DNA of 64,000 bases from Holothuria scabra (Eukaryota > Echinodermata > Holothuroidea > Aspidochirotida > Holothuriidae): the NCBI GenBank assembly GCA_037179385.1, contig CM074181.1, positions 49,000,394-49,064,393 of the forward strand, written 5' to 3'. The stretch's first letter is position 1, and each line of letters starts with the position of its first letter. The notes below the pieces were generated by a model, which was not told the DNA's origin, ran no database searches, and saw only the letters and a list, made by a program, of their open reading frames with translations. Positions 37,407 through 51,506 of this stretch are shown piece by piece. A program made the position numbers and the translations under genes.

Positions 37407-40226
37407 AGCCCCACTCCCCACTCAATAGTTTTGCGTGCCGCACTTTGCCCGAAATGGTAGAATATTCAAGCGAAAGTGTACAAAAAGAAAAACAAAATCC
37501 GTGACGCTTTCAATTGCAGCTGGATGACGGACAGACGGAGAGAGGGGTGGTGCCTGTAATGTGTATGTCTAAATGGTGTAAAACGTTTGTCCGAAAAGTG
37601 GTAGTATTGTACCCTACATTTGATTTATTAAAGTGTAAATAAAGTCAATTATTTCAACTATATAATTTAAATAGCATTAAAAATGAATTTTAACAGTCCA
37701 ATTCCCTTCTTCATACTGTAGGACTTTCTGGAGCCGGCCGGGGATATAAAATGTTGTGACTATTTTGTTGTGCAACTCACATTACCTGAAGGACAACACT
37801 TGAACAATGTCATGGCCCTCAAACCATTTACATCATTTCCATGTCATTTGGGACTCCGTTCCAGACTCGGTGAAAAAGAGAGGTACTTCACGTGATCTCA
37901 GCAAAAAACCGAAAGGCTTTCGCTTTTTTCTAAAAGTCCCTCGACTCTCTGGCGAAGAGCCAGGGGCGAAAACCAAACAGTGGAAAGGCTTTCGACGAAA
38001 CCATAACATTTTGGGGATAGCTGTGCTCATCCTTCTTTAAGCAAGGTTAGGTGCGCCACAAAATGGAATTTGCCCCAAACTTCGCGGGCCTGCACAAAAT
38101 GACCTGATCTATTACACTAATAGGGGTGATTATTTTAATTCTACTTATTTTAATTGTAAATGTTGTGTTGTTCTCAAAATAACCCATTTAGCGTTTATAA
38201 TTACATTTCAACATTTATTTAACAAGTTGTTAACACTTTTTGAGAACGAGTCTCTTTCTATCATTACAAAAATGAGTAAACTGTAAGATATTCCCTAATA
38301 AAAAATGAAACAACCTCTTTAATGCAAATCAGGAACTTAGACCTGAAACAAGATCCGACAGAAAATGTTTCAGAAATAAAATGAAATTAACCTCGACCGA
38401 TGTATAAAAGAAACATGGGGCCACGTTACAGTTACCTCAGTGTGTTTAACTGTCCTCAATAAAAAAAAATATCCTACAGCACGTACCGTACAATAAAATT
38501 CCAGATTTCCTAAAACCCATAAAGATTGTGACGTTTCTGTGACGTAAGCCTCCATTTGGAGCGAAAATAAGAAACATTAAGAAAAAACGTCAGTCGTAGT
38601 GTAAAATCTTGTCAAAAAAACATGAAAAAATAATCAAAATTTTATCTACAAATGTTTGAAAAACATTATTCCTTTGTGCTAACACTACATCTGGCTGAAA
38701 TTTGTACTTTAAAAATTCCACCCTAACGTGTGATGGGTACTGTTTTTCAAGCTATATAAGACATCCTCTGCTATAACCTGCGCGGCACGTTGACGCCGAA
38801 CCGGACGGTAGTGTTCACACATGGTCCTACTCTGATTGCACTGGGAGGCGAGTAGTGTTCCTCCCCAATGTATCGCCGGTCCTTGAGGGGAGTCCCGAGG
38901 GAAGATTGCGGTCGTATACAAAGCACGCTGAGCGTCACTGTATGCAGAAGGGTACTAGAGAGGCGCCTGAGTTGGTTCTCTGTTGTAGTTGACAGGACAC
39001 ATAGCCGGCCAGAGACCTTGAACGCTTGGCTTCAATCTTTTGTTTTATTTCTTTTTAGTTTCTTCTTTTTAGTAAGACGCCACCTTTTATAAAATCTGAA
39101 AACTCGAAAAATCCGGTAGCGGGCCTCTAATTATAAGTCTAATTGACTTACACACTATATATATAGGCTACTTCCGTACCCCCTAGCTCACATTAGAAGT
39201 TTTCAATCAGGACATGCCACCCCTCTGATCGAAGCTCACAATCTGGGCTTTCGTGGCATTTTCAAATTTCCTAAACAGAACTATTGAAAGTTTGCGCGTC
39301 ACCGTATGCAGAAGGGTACTAGTTTGAGCCTTGAATGATAGGTATGTGTTTCCCGCCATAATAGCTACTCAAAACGGCATTTCACAGAGCGGAGTAATAC
39401 AATAAAAAATGGCACTAAAATTTGTCAGATTGCCTTGAATTTTGCACAGTCTGTATTTCAACTCCCTGTCTACAAAATCCAAATGCAAAAATGATCATAT
39501 TTTGTAAGTAACACAGACAGAAACAACATCGCATCAAATTTTTAAGGCACTTTGTCTGTCAGTAAACATTTTCACAGCAACGAGTATTGGAGTTAGTGCT
39601 TGGTCCGCCACCAGAAGCACGTTAAGAGAGAGAGAAAGAGAGAAAAAAAGAGGACAAATTAAGATCAGATTTAGAAAAGGTAAACGGAGAAAAGGGAAAA
39701 GGAAGACGTTAGACTATCTAGCTTAATATCAGAGAGACTGCTTGACTAGTTTACCCGTATTCGAGGGATTTAAGAAAGTAACATGTTAAATTTATTCCAC
39801 TCCAATTAATTAATGTTTGTCTGACTAACACAGCAAAAAGTTCTTCATAGTTCCTTTAACCAATTCCCAAATTTTCACCTGTATCATAATGTACCCATGG
39901 CACCGCCTTTACAACACTGATGCCGTATTCCAGAAAATCAGTTATCGGACACTTTTCAAAATAAAAAAACTTTTAATCTAAGCTGCGGATATCTTCGGGA
40001 TTTGAAATTAGGTCAGGATCTGGACAATTCGGGCAAACCATGTTAGTTTAAGTAAAACAAATGACATGTATTTTGATTACACAAAAGGACTCGTTCAATC
40101 CATTCAGACATTTTGCAGGAAAATTAGATAGAGTCATGGTCGGCATGTCAAATATTCCATGCAGGGAGAAAGAAGATTACAAAAATTTGCTCCATTTTTA
40201 TTAAACCTAAGATGAAAAACGATGTC
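37407..40226 (+). repeat. Macrosatellite unit 8 (2820 bp)
   Basis: It belongs to the GGTGAAAAAG group and has one C missing in AAAGTCCCTCGAC (near 37934). The TATA-like site is at 38753. Confidence 0.95.
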
Positions 40227-43046
40227 AGCCCCACTCCCCACTCAATAGTTTTGCGTGCCGCACTTTGCCCGAAATGGTAGAATATTCAAGCGAAAGTGTA
40301 CAAAAAGAAAAACAAAATCCGTGACGCTTTCAATTGCAGCTGGATGACGGACAGACGGAGAGAGGGGTGGTGCCTGTAATGTGTATGTCTAAATGGTGTA
40401 AAACGTTTGTCCGAAAAGTGGTAGTATTGTACCCTACATTTGATTTATTAAAGTGTAAATAAAGTCAATTATTTCAACTATATAATTTAAATAGCATTAA
40501 AAATGAATTTTAACAGTCCAATTCCCTTCTTCATACTGTAGGACTTTCTGGAGCCGGCCGGGGATATAAAATGTTGTGACTATTTTGTTGTGCAACTCAC
40601 ATTACCTGAAGGACAACACTTGAACAATGTCATGGCCCTCAAACCATTTACATCATTTCCATGTCATTTGGGACTCCGTTCCAGACTCGGTGAAAAAGAG
40701 AGGTACTTCACGTGATCTCAGCAAAAAACCGAAAGGCTTTCGCTTTTTTCTAAAAGTCCCCTCGACTCTCTGGCGAAGAGCCAGGGGCGAAAACCAAACA
40801 GTGGAAAGGCTTTCGACGAAACCATAACATTTTGGGGATAGCTGTGCTCATCCTTCTTTAAGCAAGGTTAGGTGCGCCACAAAATGGAATTTGCCCCAAA
40901 CTTCGCGGGCCTGCACAAAATGACCTGATCTATTACACTAATAGGGGTGATTATTTTAATTCTACTTATTTTAATTGTAAATGTTGTGTTGTTCTCAAAA
41001 TAACCCATTTAGCGTTTATAATTACATTTCAACATTTATTTAACAAGTTGTTAACACTTTTTGAGAACGAGTCTCTTTCTATCATTACAAAAATGAGTAA
41101 ACTGTAAGATATTCCCTAATAAAAAATGAAACAACCTCTTTAATGCAAATCAGGAACTTAGACCTGAAACAAGATCCGACAGAAAATGTTTCAGAAATAA
41201 AATGAAATTAACCTCGACCGATGTATAAAAGAAACATGGGGCCACGTTACAGTTACCTCAGTGTGTTTAACTGTCCTCAATAAAAAAAAAATATCCTACA
41301 GCACGTACCGTACAATAAAATTCCAGATTTCCTAAAACCCATAAAGATTGTGACGTTTCTGTGACGTAAGCCTTCATTTGGAGCGAAAATAAGAAACATT
41401 AAGAAAAAACGTCAGTCGTAGTGTAAAATCTTGTCAAAAAAACATGAAAAAATAATCAAAATTTTATCTACAAATGTTTGAAAAACATTATTCCTTTGTG
41501 CTAACACTACATCTGGCTGAAATTTGTACTTTAAAAATTCCACCCTAACGTGTGATGGGTACTGTTTTTCAAGCTATATAAGACATCCTCTGCTATAACC
41601 TGCGCGGCACGTTGACGCCGAACCGGACGGTAGTGTTCACACATGGTCCTACTCTGATTGCACTGGGAGGCGAGTAGTGTTCCTCCCCAATGTATCGCCG
41701 GTCTTGAGGGAGTCCCGAGGGAAGATTGCGGTCGTATACAAAGCACGCTGAGCGTCACTGTATGCAGAAGGGTACTAGAGAGGCGCCTGAGTTGGTTCTC
41801 TGTTGTAGTTGACAGGACACATAGCCGGCCAGAGACCTTGAACGCTTGGCTTCAATCTTTTGTTTTATTTCTTTTTAGTTTCTTCTTTTTAGTAAGACGC
41901 CACCTTTTATAAAATCTGAAAACTCGAAAAATCCGGTAGCGGGCCTCTAATTATAAGTCTAATTGACTTACACACTATATATATAGGCTACTTCCGTACC
42001 CCCTAGCTCACATTAGAAGTTTTCAATCAGGACATGCCACCCCTCTGATCGAAGCTCACAATCTGGGCTTTCGTGGCATTTTCAAATTTCCTAAACAGAA
42101 CTATTGAAAGTTTGCGCGTCACCGTATGCAGAAGGGTACTAGTTTGAGCCTTGAATGATAGGTATGTGTTTCCCGCCATAATAGCTACTCAAAACGGCAT
42201 TTCACAGAGCGGAGTAATACAATAAAAAATGGCACTAAAATTTGTCAGATTGCCTTGAATTTTGCACAGTCTGTATTTCAACTCCCTGTCTACAAAATCC
42301 AAATGCAAAAATGATCATATTTTGTAAGTAACACAGACAGAAACAACATCGCATCAAATTTTTAAGGCACTTTGTCTGTCAGTAAACATTTTCACAGCAA
42401 CGAGTATTGGAGTTAGTGCTTGGTCCGCCACCAGAAGCACGTTAAGAGAGAGAGAAAGAGAAGAAAAAAGAGGACAAATTAAGATCAGATTTAGAAAAGG
42501 TAAACGGAGAAAAGGGAAAAGGAAGACGTTAGACTATCTAGCTTAATATCAGAGAGACTGCTTGACTAGTTTACCCGTATTCGAGGGATTTAAGAAAGTA
42601 ACATGTTAAATTTATTCCACTCCAATTAATTAATGTTTGTCTGACTAACACAGCAAAAAGTTCTTCATAGTTCCTTTAACCAATTCCCAAATTTTCACCT
42701 GTATCATAATGTACCCATGGCACCGCCTTTACAACACTGATGCCGTATTCCAGAAAATCAGTTATCGGACACTTTTCAAAATAAAAAAACTTTTAATCTA
42801 AGCTGCGGATATCTTCGGGATTTGAAATTAGGTCAGGATCTGGACAATTCGGGCAAACCATGTTAGTTTAAGTAAAACAAATGACATGTATTTTGATTAC
42901 ACAAAAGGACTCGTTCAATCCATTCAGACATTTTGCAGGAAAATTAGATAGAGTCATGGTCGGCATGTCAAATATTCCATGCAGGGAGAAAGAAGATTAC
43001 AAAAATTTGCTCCATTTTTATTAAACCTAAGATGAAAAACGATGTC
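40227..43046 (+). repeat. Macrosatellite unit 9 (2820 bp)
   Basis: The last unit of the GGTGAAAAAG group. It shares the core deletion pattern of unit 7 (near 41701). The TATA-like site is at 41575. Confidence 0.95.
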
Positions 43047-45868
43047 AGCCCCACTCCCCACTCAATAGTTTTGCGTGCCGCACTTTGCCCGAAATGGTAG
43101 AATATTCAAGCGAAAGTGTACAAAAAGAAAAACAAAATCCGTGACGCTTTCAATTGCAGCTGGATGACGGACAGACGGAGAGAGGGGTGGTGCCTGTAAT
43201 GTGTATGTCTAAATGGTGTAAAACGTTTGTCCGAAAAGTGGTAGTATTGTACCCTACATTTGATTTATTAAAGTGTAAATAAAGTCAATTATTTCAACTA
43301 TATAATTTAAATAGCATTAAAAATGAATTTTAACAGTCCAATTCCCTTCTTCATACTGTAGGACTTTCTGGAGCCGGCCGGGGATATAAAATGTTGTGAC
43401 TATTTTGTTGTGCAACTCACATTACCTGAAGGACAACACTTGAACAATGTCATGGCCCTCAAACCATTTACATCATTTCCATGTCATTTGGGACTCCGTT
43501 CCAGACTCGGTGAAATAGAGAGGTACTTCACGTGATCTCAGCCAAAAACCGAAAGGCTTTCGCTTTTTTCTAAAAGTCCCCTCGACTCTCTGGCGAAGAG
43601 CCAGGGGCGAAAACCAAACAGTGGAAAGGCTTTCGACGAAACCATAACATTTTGGGGATAGCTGTGCTCATCCTTCTTTAAGCAAGGTTAGGTGCGCCAC
43701 AAAATGGAATTTGCCCCAAACTTCGCGGGCCTGCACAAAATGACCTGATCTATTACACTAATAGGGGTGATTATTTTAATTCTACTTATTTTAATTGTAA
43801 ATGTTGTGTTGTTCTCAAAATAACCCATTTAGCGTTTATAATTACATTTCAACATTTATTTAACAAGTTGTTAACACTTTTTGAGAACGAGTCTCTTTCT
43901 ATCATTACAAAAATGAGTAAACTGTAAGATATTCCCTAATAAAAAATGAAACAACCTCTTTAATGCAAATCAGGAACTTAGACCTGAAACAAGATCCGAC
44001 AGAAAATGTTTCAGAAATAAAATGAAATTAACCTCGACCGATGTATAAAAGAAACATGGGGCCACGTTACAGTTACCTCAGTGTGTTTAACTGTCCTCAA
44101 TAAAAAAAAATATCCTACAGCACGTACCGTACAATAAAATTCCGGATTTCCTAAAACCCATAAAGATTGTGACGTTTCTGTGACGTAAGCCTCCATTTGG
44201 AGCGAAAATAAGAAACATTAAGAAAAAACGTCAGTCGTAGTGTAAAATCTTGTCAAAAAAAACATGAAAAAATAATCAAAATTTTATCTACAAATGTTTG
44301 AAAAACATTATTCCTTTGTGCTAACACTACATCTGGCTGAAATTTGTACTTTAAAAATTCCACCCTAACGTGTGATGGGTACTGTTTTTCAAGCTATATA
44401 AGACATCCTCTGCTATAACCTGCGCGGCACGTTGACGCCGAACCGGACGGTAGTGTTCACACATGGTCCTACTCTGATTGCACTGGGAGGCGAGTAGTGT
44501 TCCTCCCCAATGTATCGCCGGTCCTTGAGGGGAGTCCCGAGGGAAGATTGCGGTCGTATACAAAGCACGCTGAGCGTCACTGTATGCAGAAGGGTACTAG
44601 AGAGGCGCCTGAGTTGGTTCTCTGTTGTAGTTGACAGGACACATAGCCGGCCAGAGACCTTGAACGCTTGGCTTCAATCTTTTGTTTTATTTCTTTTTAG
44701 TTTCTTCTTTTTAGTAAGACGCCACCTTTTATAAAATCTGAAAACTCGAAAAATCCGGTAGCGGGCCTCTAATTATAAGTCTAATTGACTTACACACTAT
44801 ATATATAGGCTACTTCCGTACCCCCTAGCTCACATTAGAAGTTTTCAATCAGGACATGCCACCCCTCTGATCGAAGCTCACAATCTGGGCTTTCGTGGCA
44901 TTTTCAAATTTCCTAAACAGAACTATTGAAAGTTTGCGCGTCACCGTATGCAGAAGGGTACTAGTTTGAGCCTTGAATGATAGGTATGTGTTTCCCGCCA
45001 TAATAGCTACTCAAAACGGCATTTCACAGAGCGGAGTAATACAATAAAAAATGGCACTAAAATTTGTCAGATTGCCTTGAATTTTGCACAGTCTGTATTT
45101 CAACTCCCTGTCTACAAAATCCAAATGCAAAAATGATCATATTTTGTAAGTAACACAGACAGAAACAACATCGCATCAAATTTTTAAGGCACTTTGTCTG
45201 TCAGTAAACATTTTCACAGCAACGAGTATTGGAGTTAGTGCTTGGTCCGCCACCAGAAGCACGTTAAGAGAGAGAGAAAGAGAGAGAAAAAAGAGGACAA
45301 ATTAAGATCAGATTTAGAAAAGGTAAACGGAGAAAAGGGAAAAGGAAGACGTTAGACTATCTAGCTTAATATCAGAGAGACTGCTTGACTAGTTTACCCG
45401 TATTCGAGGGATTTAAGAAAGTAACATGTTAAATTTATTCCACTCCAATTAATTAATGTTTGTCTGACTAACACAGCAAAAAGTTCTTCATAGTTCCTTT
45501 AACCAATTCCCAAATTTTCACCTGTATCATAATGTACCCATGGCACCGCCTTTACAACACTGATGCCGTATTCCAGAAAATCAGTTATCGGACACTTTTC
45601 AAAATAAAAAACTTTTAATCTAAGCTGCGGATATCTTCGGGATTTGAAATTAGGTCAGGATCTGGACAATTCGGGCAAACCATGTTAGTTTAAGTAAAAC
45701 AAATGACATGTATTTTGATTACACAAAAGGACTCGTTCAATCCATTCAGACATTTTGCAGGAAAATTAGATAGAGTCATGGTCGGCATGTCAAATATTCC
45801 ATGCAGGGAGAAAGAAGATTACAAAAATTTGCTCCATTTTTATTAAACCTAAGATGAAAAACGATGTC
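43047..45868 (+). repeat. Macrosatellite unit 10 (2822 bp)
   Basis: The first unit with GGTGAAATAG (near 43509) and with CCGGATTTCC (near 44143), both shared by all later units. The TATA-like site is at 44395. Confidence 0.95.
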
Positions 45869-48688
45869 AGCCCCACTCCCCACTCAATAGTTTTGCGTGC
45901 CGCACTTTGCCCGAAATGGTAGAATATTCAAGCGAAAGTGTACAAAAAGAAAAACAAAATCCGTGACGCTTTCAATTGCAGCTGGATGACGGACAGACGG
46001 AGAGAGGGGTGGTGCCTGTAATGTGTATGTCTAAATGGTGTAAAACGTTTGTCCGAAAAGTGGTAGTATTGTACCCTACATTTGATTTATTAAAGTGTAA
46101 ATAAAGTCAATTATTTCAACTATATAATTTAAATAGCATTAAAAATGAATTTTAACAGTCCAATTCCCTTCTTCATACTGTAGGACTTTCTGGAGCCGGC
46201 CGGGGATATAAAATGTTGTGACTATTTTGTTGTGCAACTCACATTACCTGAAGGACAACACTTGAACAATGTCATGGCCCTCAAACCATTTACATCATTT
46301 CCATGTCATTTGGGACTCCGTTCCAGACTCGGTGAAATAGAGAGGTACTTCACGTGATCTCAGCCAAAAACCGAAAGGCTTTCGCTTTTTTCTAAAAGTC
46401 CCCTCGACTCTCTGGCGAAGAGCCAGGGGCGAAAACCAAACAGTGGAAAGGCTTTCGACGAAACCATAACATTTTGGGGATAGCTGTGCTCATCCTTCTT
46501 TAAGCAAGGTTAGGTGCGCCACAAAATGGAATTTGCCCCAAACTTCGCGGGCCTGCACAAAATGACCTGATCTATTACACTAATAGGGGTGATTATTTTA
46601 ATTCTACTTATTTTAATTGTAAATGTTGTGTTGTTCTCAAAATAACCCATTTAGCGTTTATAATTACATTTCAACATTTATTTAACAAGTTGTTAACACT
46701 TTTTGAGAACGAGTCTCTTTCTATCATTACAAAAATGAGTAAACTGTAAGATATTCCCTAATAAAAAATGAAACAACCTCTTTAATGCAAATCAGGAACT
46801 TAGACCTGAAACAAGATCCGACAGAAAATGTTTCAGAAATAAAATGAAATTAACCTCGACCGATGTATAAAAGAAACATGGGGCCACGTTACAGTTACCT
46901 CAGTGTGTTTAACTGTCCTCAATAAAAAAAAATATCCTACAGCACGTACCGTACAATAAAATTCCGGATTTCCTAAAACCCATAAAGATTGTGACGTTTC
47001 TGTGACGTAAGCCTCCATTTGGAGCGAAAATAAGAAACATTAAGAAAAAACGTCAGTCGTAGTGTAAAATCTTGTCAAAAAAACATGAAAAAATAATCAA
47101 AATTTTATCTACAAATGTTTGAAAAACATTATTCCTTTGTGCTAACACTACATCTGGCTGAAATTTGTACTTTAAAAATTCCACCCTAACGTGTGATGGG
47201 TACTGTTTTTCAAGCTATATAAGACATCCTCTGCTATAACCTGCGCGGCACGTTGACGCCGAACCGGACGGTAGTGTTCACACATGGTCCTACTCTGATT
47301 GCACTGGGAGGCGAGTAGTGTTCCTCCCCAATGTATCGCCGGTCCTTGAGGGGAGTCCCGAGGAAGATTGCGGTCGTATACAAAGCACGCTGAGCGTCAC
47401 TGTATGCAGAAGGGTACTAGAGAGGCGCCTGAGTTGGTTCTCTGTTGTAGTTGACAGGACACATAGCCGGCCAGAGACCTTGAACGCTTGGCTTCAATCT
47501 TTTGTTTTATTTCTTTTTAGTTTCTTCTTTTTAGTAAGACGCCACCTTTTATAAAATCTGAAAACTCGAAAAATCCGGTAGCGGGCCTCTAATTATAAGT
47601 CTAATTGACTTACACACTATATATATAGGCTACTTCCGTACCCCCTAGCTCACATTAGAAGTTTTCAATCAGGACATGCCACCCCTCTGATCGAAGCTCA
47701 CAATCTGGGCTTTCGTGGCATTTTCAAATTTCCTAAACAGAACTATTGAAAGTTTGCGCGTCACCGTATGCAGAAGGGTACTAGTTTGAGCCTTGAATGA
47801 TAGGTATGTGTTTCCCGCCATAATAGCTACTCAAAACGGCATTTCACAGAGCGGAGTAATACAATAAAAAATGGCACTAAAATTTGTCAGATTGCCTTGA
47901 ATTTTGCACAGTCTGTATTTCAACTCCCTGTCTACAAAATCCAAATGCAAAAATGATCATATTTTGTAAGTAACACAGACAGAAACAACATCGCATCAAA
48001 TTTTTAAGGCACTTTGTCTGTCAGTAAACATTTTCACAGCAACGAGTATTGGAGTTAGTGCTTGGTCCGCCACCAGAAGCACGTTAAGAGAGAGAGAAAG
48101 AGAGAAAAAAAGAGGACAAATTAAGATCAGATTTAGAAAAGGTAAACGGAGAAAAGGGAAAAGGAAGACGTTAGACTATCTAGCTTAATATCAGAGAGAC
48201 TGCTTGACTAGTTTACCCGTATTCGAGGGATTTAAGAAAGTAACATGTTAAATTTATTCCACTCCAATTAATTAATGTTTGTCTGACTAACACAGCAAAA
48301 AGTTCTTCATAGTTCCTTTAACCAATTCCCAAATTTTCACCTGTATCATAATGTACCCATGGCACCGCCTTTACAACACTGATGCCGTATTCCAGAAAAT
48401 CAGTTATCGGACACTTTTCAAAATAAAAAAACTTTTAATCTAAGCTGCGGATATCTTCGGGATTTGAAATTAGGTCAGGATCTGGACAATTCGGGCAAAC
48501 CATGTTAGTTTAAGTAAAACAAATGACATGTATTTTGATTACACAAAAGGACTCGTTCAATCCATTCAGACATTTTGCAGGAAAATTAGATAGAGTCATG
48601 GTCGGCATGTCAAATATTCCATGCAGGGAGAAAGAAGATTACAAAAATTTGCTCCATTTTTATTAAACCTAAGATGAAAAACGATGTC
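45869..48688 (+). repeat. Macrosatellite unit 11 (2820 bp)
   Basis: It belongs to the GAAATAG/CCGGATTT group, with CCCGAGGAAG in the core (near 47358). The TATA-like site is at 47216. Confidence 0.95.
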
Positions 48689-51506
48689 AGCCCCACTCCC
48701 CACTCAATAGTTTTGCGTGCCGCACTTTGCCCGAAATGGTAGAATATTCAAGCGAAAGTGTACAAAAAGAAAAACAAAATCCGTGACGCTTTCAATTGCA
48801 GCTGGATGACGGACAGACGGAGAGAGGGGTGGTGCCTGTAATGTGTATGTCTAAATGGTGTAAAACGTTTGTCCGAAAAGTGGTAGTATTGTACCCTACA
48901 TTTGATTTATTAAAGTGTAAATAAAGTCAATTATTTCAACTATATAATTTAAATAGCATTAAAAATGAATTTTAACAGTCCAATTCCCTTCTTCATACTG
49001 TAGGACTTTCTGGAGCCGGCCGGGGATATAAAATGTTGTGACTATTTTGTTGTGCAACTCACATTACCTGAAGGACAACACTTGAACAATGTCATGGCCC
49101 TCAAACCATTTACATCATTTCCATGTCATTTGGGACTCCGTTCCAGACTCGGTGAAATAGAGAGGTACTTCACGTGATCTCAGCCAAAAACCGAAAGGCT
49201 TTCGCTTTTTTCTAAAAGTCCCCTCGACTCTCTGGCGAAGAGCCAGGGGCGAAAACCAAACAGTGGAAAGGCTTTCGACGAAACCATAACATTTTGGGGA
49301 TAGCTGTGCTCATCCTTCTTTAAGCAAGGTTAGGTGCGCCACAAAATGGAATTTGCCCCAAACTTCGCGGGCCTGCACAAAATGACCTGATCTATTACAC
49401 TAATAGGGGTGATTATTTTAATTCTACTTATTTTAATTGTAAATGTTGTGTTGTTCTCAAAATAACCCATTTAGCGTTTATAATTACATTTCAACATTTA
49501 TTTAACAAGTTGTTAACACTTTTTGAGAACGAGTCTCTTTCTATCATTACAAAAATGAGTAAACTGTAAGATATTCCCTAATAAAAAATGAAACAACCTC
49601 TTTAATGCAAATCAGGAACTTAGACCTGAAACAAGATCCGACAGAAAATGTTTCAGAAATAAAATGAAATTAACCTCGACCGATGTATAAAAGAAACATG
49701 GGGCCACGTTACAGTTACCTCAGTGTGTTTAACTGTCCTCAATAAAAAAAAATATCCTATAGCACGTACCGTACAATAAAATTCCGGATTTCCTAAAACC
49801 CATAAAGATTGTGACGTTTCTGTGACGTAAGCCTCCATTTGGAGCGAAAATAAGAAACATTAAGAAAAAACGTCAGTCGTAGTGTAAAATCTTGTCAAAA
49901 AAACATGAAAAAATAATCAAAATTTTATCTACAAATGTTTGAAAAACATTATTCCTTTGTGCTAACACTACATCTGGCTGAAATTTGTACTTTAAAAATT
50001 CCACCCTAACGTGTGATGGGTACTGTTTTTCAAGCTATATAAGACATCCTCTGCTATAACCTGCGCGGCACGTTGACGCCGAACCGGACGGTAGTGTTCA
50101 CACATGGTCCTACTCTGATTGCACTGGGAGGCGAGTAGTGTTCCTCCCCAATGTATCGCCGGTCCTTGAGGGAGTCCCGAGGAAGATTGCGGTCGTATAC
50201 AAAGCACGCTGAGCGTCACTGTATGCAGAAGGGTACTAGAGAGGCGCCTGAGTTGGTTCTCTGTTGTAGTTGACAGGACACATAGCCGGCCAGAGACCTT
50301 GAACGCTTGGCTTCAATCTTTTGTTTTATTTCTTTTTAGTTTCTTCTTTTTAGTAAGACGCCACCTTTTATAAAATCTGAAAACTCGAAAAATCCGGTAG
50401 CGGGCCTCTAATTATAAGTCTAATTGACTTACACACTATATATATAGGCTACTTCCGTACCCCCTAGCTCACATTAGAAGTTTTCAATCAGGACATGCCA
50501 CCCCTCTGATCGAAGCTCACAATCTGGGCTTTCGTGGCATTTTCAAATTTCCTAAACAGAACTATTGAAAGTTTGCGCGTCACCGTATGCAGAAGGGTAC
50601 TAGTTTGAGCCTTGAATGATAGGTATGTGTTTCCCGCCATAATAGCTACTCAAAACGGCATTTCACAGAGCGGAGTAATACAATAAAAAATGGCACTAAA
50701 ATTTGTCAGATTGCCTTGAATTTTGCACAGTCTGTATTTCAACTCCCTGTCTACAAAATCCAAATGCAAAAATGATCATATTTTGTAAGTAACACAGACA
50801 GAAACAACATCGCATCAAATTTTTAAGGCACTTTGTCTGTCAGTAAACATTTTCACAGCAACGAGTATTGGAGTTAGTGCTTGGTCCGCCACCAGAAGCA
50901 CGTTAAGAGAGAGAGAAAGAGAAAAAAAAGAGGACAAATTAAGATCAGATTTAGAAAAGGTAAACGGAGAAAAGGGAAAAGGAAGACGTTAGACTATCTA
51001 GCTTAATATCAGAGAGACTGCTTGACTAGTTTACCCGTATTCGAGGGATTTAAGAAAGTAACATGTTAAATTTATTCCACTCCAATTAATTAATGTTTGT
51101 CTGACTAATACAGCAAAAAGTTCTTCATAGTTCCTTTAACCAATTCCCAAATTTTCACCTGTATCATAATGTACCCATGGCACCGCCTTTACAACACTGA
51201 TGCCGTATTCCAGAAAATCAGTTATCGGACACTTTTCAAAATAAAAAAACTTTTAATCTAAGCTGCGGATATCTTCGGGATTTGAAATTAGGTCAGGATC
51301 TGGACAATTCGGGCAAACCATGTTAGTTTAAGTAAAACAAATGACATGTATTTTGATTACACAAAAGGACTCGTTCAATCCATTCAGACATTTTGCAGGA
51401 AAATTAGATAGAGTCATGGTCGGCATGTCAAATATTCCATGCAGGGAGAAAGAAGATTACAAAAATTTGCTCCATTTTTATTAAACCTAAGATGAAAAAC
51501 GATGTC
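48689..51506 (+). repeat. Macrosatellite unit 12 (2818 bp)
   Basis: It belongs to the GAAATAG/CCGGATTT group, with the CTAATACAGC variant (near 51105) shared only with unit 13. The TATA-like site is at 50036. Confidence 0.95.
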